From Flavobacteriaceae bacterium UJ101 (lineage in GTDB: Bacteria > Bacteroidota > Bacteroidia > Flavobacteriales > UJ101): DNA of 64,000 nucleotides. Every line of letters begins with the position of its first letter. Within the stretch, counting starts at the first letter, position 1. The stretch lies in assembly GCA_001880285.1 (NCBI GenBank), contig CP016269.1, positions 186,001 to 250,000 on the forward strand, read 5' to 3'. The notes beneath the pieces were generated by a model that worked only from the letters and a program-made list of their open reading frames with translations, searched no databases and was not told where the DNA came from. The translations under genes and the position numbers were made by a program. Positions 27,915 through 35,946 of this stretch are shown here, piece after piece.

Positions 27915-29129
27915 TTAATTCTTTTTAAATGGATGTCTTTGTATCCAATTATCTTTAGGTTTAATAAATTTAAAAATAGAAAAGATGGCTTTATTTAAAA
28001 CTGGATTTTCATATTTCATAAAACCTTCCATTTGATATGGAACAGCTCCCAAACTACTTTTAATTTCTAAAGCTGTTCGTGCATAAATAATATCGTTCAT
28101 TTTTTCTTCAATCCCTATTTCAACCATATCAAGTAACATATTAAAATACAATTGATATTCTTTATTACATTTGGGACAATAACCTAAAAAATGTGTCACA
28201 ACCCTATTCTGATCTAAAATAACGGTAAAAAATCCTACAATTTCACCTTCCAAAAAATAAGCTACCAAACGAAATTCTTCATTTAAATTTCGTTTCATTT
28301 CTTCAAAATAGTTTTCATTTAAAATAAACGTATTAAAGGAAGCATTATCTGAAACACTTTTATATAATTTAAAAAGGGTTGTTTTATACTTTACTATTTC
28401 TGAATACGATAAGGATTTTTTCTCAAGAGCAATAATTTTCTTCCTAGCTGTTGTAACTCTCGCACGGTATTTCTTTTTCATAACAGCTGCATAATCTGTC
28501 AACGAGTTCCATTCTGAGTTCAAATGTAAAATCATATTCGGTTCTACATAATAGGAGTGGTTTTCATCATTTTTTAAGGCTTCAAAATCATACTTTTTAT
28601 ACTCAAAAAAATCTTTCAATAATGTTAAGTTAGGTTTAAACTCTGTTCTTTTAAAATCGCAAATAGCCTTATACCATAGATTTAATACTTCTTTCTCTGA
28701 AATTAAACTAGAATCAAAATAATAACTATGTTCACCTGTTAACATTAAATTTCCTCCCACTAGTACATCTAAATTAAATAATTTAGGGATAGTCGTTTTA
28801 AAAAATTTATCTATAGAAAATAAAAAACCTTTTCCTTTTGAAAACTTAGGACGATAGGCTTCTGAAGCTTTAATTCGAGTTGTTTGAAATAATGCCGTAC
28901 CAATTAGTCTTTTTTCTTTATAAAACCCTACAAAATATAGTTTCATTCCTTTAGGAGTAGTTTTCTCTAAAGTATAAAGGTATCTCAATGATAAAAACAA
29001 ATCTTTCGTAGCTACTAACCGATCCCAATCAATAGGGATATCGGATACTTTCTTCCAAAGTTTGTATGAAAACACTTCCTCATTTGTAGTATCGATAACT
29101 TTTTCCTCTAAAACTATATCTGTACTCAT
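27915..29129 (-). CDS. GNAT/FemAB-like acyltransferase of unknown substrate
   Basis: A 404-residue cytoplasmic protein. The C-terminal half has an acetyltransferase-like pattern: LVAYFLEGEIVGFFTVILDQNRVVTHFLGY (about 283-312), followed by YFNMLLDMVEIGIEEKMNDIIYARTALEIKSSLGA, as in the BioF2/FemAB branch of the GNAT superfamily annotated as peptidoglycan or acyltransferase proteins. The N-terminal half contains a DWDRLV-like opening typical of that branch. No catalytic residue can be assigned. Promoter at 29147-29177; terminator shared with the LEA-like gene. Confidence 0.7.
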   Translation of the reverse strand: MSTDIVLEEKVIDTTNEEVFSYKLWKKVSDIPIDWDRLVATKDLFLSLRYLYTLEKTTPKGMKLYFVGFYKEKRLIGTALFQTTRIKASEAYRPKFSKGKGFLFSIDKFFKTTIPKLFNLDVLVGGNLMLTGEHSYYFDSSLISEKEVLNLWYKAICDFKRTEFKPNLTLLKDFFEYKKYDFEALKNDENHSYYVEPNMILHLNSEWNSLTDYAAVMKKKYRARVTTARKKIIALEKKSLSYSEIVKYKTTLFKLYKSVSDNASFNTFILNENYFEEMKRNLNEEFRLVAYFLEGEIVGFFTVILDQNRVVTHFLGYCPKCNKEYQLYFNMLLDMVEIGIEEKMNDIIYARTALEIKSSLGAVPYQMEGFMKYENPVLNKAIFSIFKFIKPKDNWIQRHPFKKN

Positions 29130-29146
29130 TAATCCTTAATCTGATG

Positions 29147-29177
29147 CAAAAATAGGTCTTATTATTTTGTAAACAAA
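29147..29177 (-). promoter_or_regulatory. Promoter of the GNAT/FemAB-like gene
   Basis: TTTG (29174-29177), 19-base spacer, TATTTTTG (29147-29154) on the minus strand, a full match to the Bacteroidota consensus. Confidence 0.8.
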
Positions 29178-29202
29178 ATTATTATAGTTATATTCCTTTT
29201 AC

Positions 29203-29275
29203 AAAAAAAAGGCTACCAAAGCAGCCTTTTTAAATGAAAAAATCAATTTTGAAAATTACACAAGTGGGTTATAAT
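29203..29275 (-). ncRNA. Putative small RNA with own promoter and terminator
   Basis: It occupies the 362-base gap 29130-29491 together with the GNAT promoter and the terminator of the next gene. A consensus promoter at 29281-29312 points into about 73 bases that contain no reading frame and end in a strong terminator (29206-29231). AAATTA and TAATTT near the 5' end could form a first hairpin. The GNAT gene has its own promoter further on, so this looks like an independent transcript. No known RNA family recognised. Confidence 0.5.
29206..29231 (-). terminator. Terminator of the putative small RNA
   Basis: AAAAAGGCT and AGCCTTTTT arms with an 8-base loop; the minus-strand tail is T-rich. Confidence 0.82.
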
Positions 29276-29280
29276 TTGTC

Positions 29281-29312
29281 CAAATTTAGTAAAGTATTAA
29301 CATAAAAACAAA
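29281..29312 (-). promoter_or_regulatory. Promoter of the putative small RNA
   Basis: TTTG (29309-29312), 20-base spacer, TAAATTTG (29281-29288): a perfect match to both boxes, with no protein gene behind it. Confidence 0.7.
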
Positions 29313-29438
29313 TAATTTATCAAAAAGTATCCCAAAAAAATCAATTTTTAGATGAAGTACTTTTTTACAAGCATAAATTACATAAACTATTGATATATAA
29401 TTATATAATACCTATATGTAATTATTGTTTTTTAACTA

Positions 29439-29473
29439 AAAAAGGTTGTTTAAATATATAAACAACCTTTTTC
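29439..29473 (-). terminator. Terminator of the DUF5686 gene
   Basis: AAGGTTGTTT and AAACAACCTT arms flanked by A- and T-tracts. Confidence 0.88.
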
Positions 29474-29491
29474 TATATGTTCGAGGTAAAC

Positions 29492-32047
29492 TTAGAAACT
29501 TACATCCATTCCTAACTTTATTCCAAATTTACTTATATCAGGATTATCTAAATAATTCCCTCTCCAGTTAAAATCAATTCTAAAGAAACGAATATTTCCA
29601 AATCCAATATTTTCAATACCAAAACCATATTCATAATAAGGTTTATTATTCGAAAATCCATAATCACGAATATCATTTCGTAATTTCTCATCTGCAATCA
29701 TATTCAAATTATCATTTGATAATTTCCCCCAAGCACCTCTTAAGAAAAAGACTTCACGTAATTTCCATTTTTTAAACAATGGAACACGACCTAATAAACG
29801 TCCCCCTAAATGATGCTCAAATTGCAATGTAGCGTAACGATCTGTAACGAATTCATAAAAATTCATTAAACCAAAAGTATTTTCTACATAACCATATGAC
29901 TGGTTTGCAGGTATAATATTCATTAATGATAAAGGAACATCTCCTACCGTCTTTCCTAAGGTAATTGTAGTTTCTAATTTTCCAAACGTATTTAACAAAA
30001 TAGGTTGTTTATAGAAAAACTCCATTTTATCATATTCAAAATCAGAATCAATGACTCCTTTTAATCCTTTCGAGTATTTAAAAATAATGGTAGGATACAC
30101 TCCAACTTGATCATGACTGTAACGCTCTACTCCAACTCCAGTATATTTTTTTCCAGGTTCTGCTGAAAACGAAATACCAATACGAGAATCGGTTAGATTA
30201 TCAAATGATGGTGCAGTATGAGTTGGATCTGGTTCTAAATAATAACTTGAATTAAAATTAGGATGAGCTGATTTAATCGTTTGATAAGTTCCATCAAGAC
30301 GTAAAACAGCATTTGTTGCTAATTCAAAAGAGGTAAAAACATTGGTTTTATTTACTGAACTCAATTTATCATTTGTTCCACTTGTCAAAATGGAAGATGA
30401 TCCAAAGGAACGCGTCACAATTCCTTCATCAGAAATTAATTGAGCTCCTAATTGTTCAATATCTCTTTTAGTTCCCAAACCTACAATCCAACGATTAGGT
30501 TTACTTAGCATATACTTACCTTCTAAACCGTATTTAAATTGCTGATCTTTAAAACCATATGCTAAATAAGAATTTAACCTCCAACGATCATTTTGTCCAA
30601 AATAAGTTCTTAAACCTCCTCTTAAACGTAAGCCTTCTACTTCATTTATACCTATACTTGAATAAATACTTCCATATTCAATTTTTCCCATATTAATATA
30701 ACCTGATGTAACTGTTTCTACAAGGTCTACTAATCGGTTAAAACGTGGGATTTTATTTAAACTATCTAGAGTTTCATATATTCCTCCTTCATCATTATCT
30801 AATGCTTCATGACGGCTTTCAGCCCAATATTCATCTGACTTATTAAAGGTTTCTTCTTCATTTTTATAAGGATCCACTTTTACATCATAAAAAGTTGACG
30901 GTCTACCTGAATCAAATTTATAATCTTTATACATACGCGTTTTATGTGCGTACATACCTTTTGCATTTTTTTTCTTACTAATTAAAGATAAATCTAATAA
31001 TGCATAATCTGATTTTGGAATAAATATAGAGTCATTCAATACCTCATATTCCTGTTCTATATAAACATTCTTAACAAAGTTTACATTAATTTCTTTAGTA
31101 GCCTGTAAATCAATTTCGCTCACTGCCCATAATTCATCTACTATCCAAACGGTTCCTTTAAAGGTTAAATCAGTCTCATTTTTAGGAAAATACTTAATTC
31201 GATACGTTTTTCTTCCATCGACAAAAGCAGAATCTACCAATTGGTATTCATAAAAACTAAACCCATTGGTTGCTAAAGGGCTAGCAAAAGGCTTATTGAA
31301 TAGTACAATTTGATTATCATAAACATTAAAATCAGTATACAATGTTTTTACGGTACCTATTAAAGCATATTTATTTTCAAACCCAGAAGCCTTATTTGCG
31401 ATCAAATCTTCTCGAACTTTTTCAGGATTATTTTGTCCATAAACCTTTGAAATAGATTCATTTAAAAATACAGGTAGATAAGCTCCTCCTGTAATTCTAG
31501 AGGTATCAATTTTATCAAAAACAAATTCAAAATTTTTAAACAGTTTACTTTTCATAAACTGACTGTCAATATTATTAATATCAAATTCTATTTTTTCATA
31601 TTTTTCATATTCATAATCATCTCGCATTTTTAATCCGTTATGTTTACGATGTTTCCAAACATTTTTTAAAATTCGATAGGCAGGATTTTCTCTTTTTGAT
31701 TTGTATTTTATTCTTTTTCCTACAACAGCAACTTCTCCAATTGATTCGCTATCATCCTCAAAAGCTTTTACTTTCACTTCTATTTCTTGGTATCCTTTTT
31801 TAAGCTCGACAACTTGGTCTTCAAAACCTACAAAAGTTACTTCTAATTCAGGAAAAAAATCGTCTGACTCAATATAAAATGCTCCTTCTATATCAGAAAC
31901 AACACCTATATTGGTATTTTTAAAATATACATCTGCATAAGGTAAAGGTTCTCCTTCTTCGTCTAAAACGACTCCTTTTACCTTTACTTGCCCCTCTAAA
32001 TAAGTTCCTAACAGTAAAATTAGTGTTAATACTATTGTTTTTTTCAT
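29492..32047 (-). CDS. CarboxypepD_reg-like/DUF5686 outer-membrane protein
   Basis: An 851-residue exported protein: signal peptide (1-19), a carboxypeptidase-regulatory-like domain (about 20-105, VKGVVLDEEGEPLPYADVYF), then the DUF5686 region to the end, rich in alternating beta-strand patterns and closing with a terminal phenylalanine (GIKLGMDVSF) as in outer-membrane beta barrels. Such proteins are found throughout Bacteroidota, and their function is not settled; the regulatory-like domain at the N-terminus resembles that of TonB-dependent SusC proteins, but no plug is present. Possible roles are assembly or transport at the outer membrane; I do not choose. Confidence 0.85.
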   Translation of the reverse strand: MKKTIVLTLILLLGTYLEGQVKVKGVVLDEEGEPLPYADVYFKNTNIGVVSDIEGAFYIESDDFFPELEVTFVGFEDQVVELKKGYQEIEVKVKAFEDDSESIGEVAVVGKRIKYKSKRENPAYRILKNVWKHRKHNGLKMRDDYEYEKYEKIEFDINNIDSQFMKSKLFKNFEFVFDKIDTSRITGGAYLPVFLNESISKVYGQNNPEKVREDLIANKASGFENKYALIGTVKTLYTDFNVYDNQIVLFNKPFASPLATNGFSFYEYQLVDSAFVDGRKTYRIKYFPKNETDLTFKGTVWIVDELWAVSEIDLQATKEINVNFVKNVYIEQEYEVLNDSIFIPKSDYALLDLSLISKKKNAKGMYAHKTRMYKDYKFDSGRPSTFYDVKVDPYKNEEETFNKSDEYWAESRHEALDNDEGGIYETLDSLNKIPRFNRLVDLVETVTSGYINMGKIEYGSIYSSIGINEVEGLRLRGGLRTYFGQNDRWRLNSYLAYGFKDQQFKYGLEGKYMLSKPNRWIVGLGTKRDIEQLGAQLISDEGIVTRSFGSSSILTSGTNDKLSSVNKTNVFTSFELATNAVLRLDGTYQTIKSAHPNFNSSYYLEPDPTHTAPSFDNLTDSRIGISFSAEPGKKYTGVGVERYSHDQVGVYPTIIFKYSKGLKGVIDSDFEYDKMEFFYKQPILLNTFGKLETTITLGKTVGDVPLSLMNIIPANQSYGYVENTFGLMNFYEFVTDRYATLQFEHHLGGRLLGRVPLFKKWKLREVFFLRGAWGKLSNDNLNMIADEKLRNDIRDYGFSNNKPYYEYGFGIENIGFGNIRFFRIDFNWRGNYLDNPDISKFGIKLGMDVSF

Positions 32048-32063
32048 TGTAATTTTTTCATAT

Positions 32064-32094
32064 TTAGCTTAAATAAAGCTAAGATGCAAAGATA
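32064..32094 (-). promoter_or_regulatory. Promoter -7 element and 5'-UTR hairpin of the DUF5686 gene
   Basis: TATCTTTG on the minus strand (32087-32094) is followed in the leader by a perfect 7-bp hairpin TTAGCTT/AAGCTAA with a 5-base loop (32064-32082). Confidence 0.65.
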
Positions 32095-32114
32095 GTTAAA
32101 TTATATTAAAAGCT

Positions 32115-32140
32115 AAAAAGCCATTCATAATAGAACGGCT
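32115..32140 (-). terminator. Terminator of the exported DinB gene
   Basis: On the minus strand AGCCGTTC and GAATGGCT (one wobble) followed by TTTTT. Confidence 0.75.
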
Positions 32141-32168
32141 ATATCTATCATTTATTATATCTGATTTT

Positions 32169-32762
32169 TTATTCTCGATTTTTTCCCATAAACACACTCA
32201 CTTTTGGACTCATAGGATTACCTGATGCTCGTCTAAAAACAACCAATTGTCCTGTATGATAAAGGGCATCTGATATAGGACCATTTAGTGTATGCCAAAA
32301 AGGGAATTTCTTTTCACCACTTTGTGTTTCGAAAACAATATCATAAGAAGCCATATCTTTTTCTGTCTTTTCTAAGAACAATTGACTCGCTTCATACAGA
32401 TTCTGTAAGGTCTTCTCTCTAAGTTCTACTAATGAAAGGTTTTTATAATCAAAATACCCCTTATTTACTTCTTTTTTTGAAATATTTTGAATCATTTCAG
32501 ATAATTCTGCTATATGATATAAAGTTTCTTGTGCACTTTTCCCATCTTCAGAAGGTTTATAATCTAAATCTTCTTGTCTTAAACTATCAGTTGCCCAATA
32601 ATACCGATAACCCAATCCGTCAATTAAACGAGAAACAATACTTCCAGAAGTATATGCTTCTGGATATTCTGGAATTTGCTTATAAGTCTCTACTTTTGTT
32701 GTATTTTGTCCATTCATACTTATAAAAATAAAAAGTAAAACAAATAAAACTATATTTTTCAT
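32169..32762 (-). CDS. Exported DinB-superfamily protein
   Basis: A 197-residue protein with a Sec signal peptide (MKNIVLFVLLFIFISMNGQ). The body has a DinB-like four-helix pattern with histidines in ETLYHIAELSEM (about 80-91) and DALYHTGQLVVFRR (about 165-178), and WHTLNGP in between, consistent with a metal site. It follows the fadE end and its terminator on the same strand and is a separate unit. Function unknown; it is the second exported DinB-like protein in the window and only distantly similar to the first. Confidence 0.75.
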   Translation of the reverse strand: MKNIVLFVLLFIFISMNGQNTTKVETYKQIPEYPEAYTSGSIVSRLIDGLGYRYYWATDSLRQEDLDYKPSEDGKSAQETLYHIAELSEMIQNISKKEVNKGYFDYKNLSLVELREKTLQNLYEASQLFLEKTEKDMASYDIVFETQSGEKKFPFWHTLNGPISDALYHTGQLVVFRRASGNPMSPKVSVFMGKNRE

Positions 32763-32782
32763 TTGATATTATTTTTTAAAAA

Positions 32783-32813
32783 AACCTAACAAATTATTAA
32801 AATCTGTTAGGTT
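32783..32813 (-). terminator. Terminator of the fad operon
   Basis: AACCTAACA and its complement TGTTAGGTT with a 13-base loop; T-rich tail on the minus strand. Confidence 0.85.
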
Positions 32814-32838
32814 AAGTTATATTCTTATTTTACGTTAC

Positions 32839-34617
32839 TTAAAATGCGTAATCATTTTTATCAATTAATTCTTTAGCAATGATTTTACGTAATTCATAAG
32901 GATTAGGTGTATTAGCATATTTTGTAAAACGCTTTAATCCCATTAACATCATACGTTGCTCATCTCCTTCTACAAATGAATGTAAGGCATTTTTACCTGC
33001 TTTATTGATAATATCAATTGCGTTATAAAGATTTAATTGGGCTAATGCAATTTGATGCTTTGCAGCTTCTTCTCCTTTAGCTTCTGCTGTTTGTGCTGCA
33101 CGTAAAATTGCTGATTCAGCCATATACGTTTCAATTAACATATTGGATATATCCGTTAATAAAAACTGTTGCTTTTCTAAATCCATCATAAAAGTTTGAA
33201 CCGCTTTCCCTGCAATCATCAAAATAGCTTTACGTAATTTAACGATCATATCCTTTTCTTCTGCTAATGTTTCAGAATAATCAGGCGTTTCAAAAGAAGG
33301 TATTCCCATTAATTCTTTTCCAACAGCTGTAGCAGGTGTCATTAAATCTAATTGACCTTTCAATCCTTTTTTAACTAGCATTCCTACGGATAATAAACGA
33401 TTAATTTCATTAGTTCCTTCGTAAATACGAGCAATACGAGCATCACGCCAAGCCGCTTCCATTGGTGTATCTTCTGAGAATCCCATTCCTCCGTAAATCT
33501 GGATTCCTTCATCTGAAACAAATTGAATTGCTTCAGAACCATGCACTTTTATCAATGCACATTCTACAGCAAACTCTTCAAATGCTTTTTTCTCAGCTAC
33601 TTCATGAGAATCTCCAGCTGCAATATGCTCATCTGTTGCTTTTTCTATATCATAAGCTGCACGGTATGATCCTGATTCACTTGCAAACGTTTTAGAAGCC
33701 ATTTCCGATAGCTTATATTGAATTGCTTCAAAATTAGCAATAGGTGTTTTAAATTGGATACGCTCATTTGCATATTGAACTGCATTTGAAATCACACGAC
33801 GTTGTGCATCTAAACAAGCTGCTCCTAATTTAATACGACCAACATTCAATACATTCAAAGCAATTTTAAATCCTTCTCCACGCTCACCTAGCATATTTTC
33901 AACTGGTACTTTAGTATTATTAAAAAATACTTGACGTGTTGAAGAAGCACGAATTCCTAACTTATGTTCTTCCTCTCCCATTGTAATTCCATTACTCGCT
34001 TCATTTTCCACAATAAAACCTGTAATGTTTTTATCATCTTCAATACGAGCAAAAACGATTAATACATCGGCAAAACCGGCATTTGAAATCCACATTTTTT
34101 GACCTGTGATTTCATAATATTTACCATCATCTGATAAAACAGCTTTTGTTTTTCCTGAATTCGCATCAGATCCAGCATCAGGTTCTGTTAAACAATAAGA
34201 ACAAAAATGTTCTCCCATTACAATCTTAGGTAAATATTTTTGTTTTTGTTCTTCATTTCCATAATAAGCAATTGGTAAAGTACCTATTCCTGTATGTGCA
34301 CCAAATGCAGTAGCTATTGAACCTGTTGCTCCAGAAATATAATCACATACCAACAAAGTAGATGTAAAACCCATTTCTAAACCACCAAATTTTTCAGGAA
34401 TAGAAACTCCTAAGAAACCTAGTTCACCTATTTTACGCATTACTTCTTCTGTAAAATCGTAATCTTTTTTCTCAAATCGTTCTTTATGTGGCCAAATTTC
34501 TCTATCAACGAATTCAATTGCTGAATCACGCATCATTTTTTGTTCTTCTGAAAAATCTTCTGGTGTAAAGATTTTCTCTACTTGTTTTATTAAAAACTCT
34601 CCTCCTTTGGTTCTCAT
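32839..34617 (-). CDS. fadE: Acyl-CoA dehydrogenase
   Basis: A 592-residue protein with the acyl-CoA dehydrogenase fold: N-terminal helices, FAD-binding YCLTEPDAGSDA and WISNAGFADV (about 141-180), and the C-terminal ARIYEGTNEINRLL with the usual glutamate. The extra C-terminal helical domain (about 420-592) is that of the longer, VLCAD-like branch. It introduces the trans-2 double bond in acyl-CoA, the first step of beta-oxidation, passing electrons to ETF. Last gene of a marR-fadN-fadA-fadE operon, the same order as fadN-fadA-fadE in Bacillus subtilis. A 90-base spacer with a weak hairpin separates it from fadA. Confidence 0.93.
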   Translation of the reverse strand: MRTKGGEFLIKQVEKIFTPEDFSEEQKMMRDSAIEFVDREIWPHKERFEKKDYDFTEEVMRKIGELGFLGVSIPEKFGGLEMGFTSTLLVCDYISGATGSIATAFGAHTGIGTLPIAYYGNEEQKQKYLPKIVMGEHFCSYCLTEPDAGSDANSGKTKAVLSDDGKYYEITGQKMWISNAGFADVLIVFARIEDDKNITGFIVENEASNGITMGEEEHKLGIRASSTRQVFFNNTKVPVENMLGERGEGFKIALNVLNVGRIKLGAACLDAQRRVISNAVQYANERIQFKTPIANFEAIQYKLSEMASKTFASESGSYRAAYDIEKATDEHIAAGDSHEVAEKKAFEEFAVECALIKVHGSEAIQFVSDEGIQIYGGMGFSEDTPMEAAWRDARIARIYEGTNEINRLLSVGMLVKKGLKGQLDLMTPATAVGKELMGIPSFETPDYSETLAEEKDMIVKLRKAILMIAGKAVQTFMMDLEKQQFLLTDISNMLIETYMAESAILRAAQTAEAKGEEAAKHQIALAQLNLYNAIDIINKAGKNALHSFVEGDEQRMMLMGLKRFTKYANTPNPYELRKIIAKELIDKNDYAF

Positions 34618-34707
34618 ATTTATTTTTTTTAGATGGTTGAAAAAAGAGTAAAGAAAAAAGATTTAACCTTTACCTTTTTTCTTTTCATCTTTTTTATTGT
34701 TTGTTGT

Positions 34708-35889
34708 TTAATCAATTAATTCAAAAATAGAAGCAGCTCCTTGCCCTGTTCCTACACACATGGTTACCATACCATATTTATCTCCACGTTGTCTCATCTC
34801 ATCCAATAATTGTACAGTCAATTTTGTTCCTGTACAACCTAATGGGTGTCCTAGCGCAATGGCTCCTCCATTCACATTCACTTTTGATTCATCTAAGCCT
34901 AATTCACGTATTACAGCTAACGATTGTGATGCAAAAGCTTCATTCAATTCTATTAAATCGATATCCTTTAGTTCTAAACCTGCTTGTTTTAATGCTTTAG
35001 GAACTGCATAAATTGGTCCCATCCCCATTATTTTAGGCTCTAAACCTGCTGCAGCATAAGCTAATAATTTAGCTTCTGGTTTTAAATTATGTTCTTTAAC
35101 AAATTCTTCAGAACAAACTAAAACAAAAGCTGCTCCATCTGACATTTGTGATGAATTGGCTGCTGTAACAGAACCTCCTGCGGCAAAAACAGGTCTCAAT
35201 TTTGCTAAGGTTTCCATAGATGATCCTGCACGAGGTCCTTCGTCAGTATCAAATACTTTCGTTTCCGTTACTTTCTTACCTCCTTTCAGATACGTTCTTT
35301 CTACTTCAATCGGAGCTATTTGATTTTTAAAACGTCCTGTTTCTAATGCTTTTAATGCTTTTTCATGTGATTTTAAAGCAAATGCATCTTGATCTTCTCT
35401 CGAAACATTAAAACGTTTTGCTACTTCTTCGGCTGTTAACCCCATTCCAAAATAATAATCAGAATGTGATTTGGCAACCGTATAATCTAATGCGGGTTTA
35501 TTTCCTGTCATGGGAACAGAAGACATACTTTCTACACCTCCTGCTAAAACACAGTCAGCCATTCCAGATACTACTTTTGAAGCTGCAATTGCAATAGCTT
35601 CTGAACCTGAGGCACAAAAACGATTTACAGTTACACCGGGTACTGTATCTATTTCTAATCCCATTAAAGAAATTAAACGGGCAATATTTAAACCTTGTTC
35701 TGCTTCTGGCATCGCATTTCCTACGACAACATCTTCTATTTTAGATTTGTCAAAACCTTCTGGCAGCTCACTGATTAATTTTTTAATTACATCAGCAGCT
35801 AAATCGTTCGGGTGTACAAATCGTAAAGATCCTTTTGGAGCTTTAGCTACTGCTGAACGATATCCTTTTACTATATATGCTGTTTTCAC
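34708..35889 (-). CDS. fadA: Acetyl-CoA C-acyltransferase (3-ketoacyl-CoA thiolase)
   Basis: A 393-residue thiolase of standard length. The nucleophile C92 lies in NRFCASGSEA, with H348 in GHPLGCTGT and C378 in CVGTGQGA, a complete catalytic set. It cleaves 3-ketoacyl-CoA to acetyl-CoA and a shortened acyl-CoA in the cytoplasm. The position between fadN and fadE argues for degradation rather than for a biosynthetic acetoacetyl-CoA thiolase. Confidence 0.95.
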   Translation of the reverse strand: MKTAYIVKGYRSAVAKAPKGSLRFVHPNDLAADVIKKLISELPEGFDKSKIEDVVVGNAMPEAEQGLNIARLISLMGLEIDTVPGVTVNRFCASGSEAIAIAASKVVSGMADCVLAGGVESMSSVPMTGNKPALDYTVAKSHSDYYFGMGLTAEEVAKRFNVSREDQDAFALKSHEKALKALETGRFKNQIAPIEVERTYLKGGKKVTETKVFDTDEGPRAGSSMETLAKLRPVFAAGGSVTAANSSQMSDGAAFVLVCSEEFVKEHNLKPEAKLLAYAAAGLEPKIMGMGPIYAVPKALKQAGLELKDIDLIELNEAFASQSLAVIRELGLDESKVNVNGGAIALGHPLGCTGTKLTVQLLDEMRQRGDKYGMVTMCVGTGQGAASIFELID

Positions 35890-35946
35890 TTTATTTAATT
35901 TTTAATTTTTAAAAAATTAGATTTTCACCTTCTAATTTTCATCCTT

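Noticed and set aside
34618-34707. A terminator splitting fadA from fadE
   Set aside because: The purine- and pyrimidine-rich hairpin here is weak and lacks a clean T-run; gene order and spacing favour one operon.
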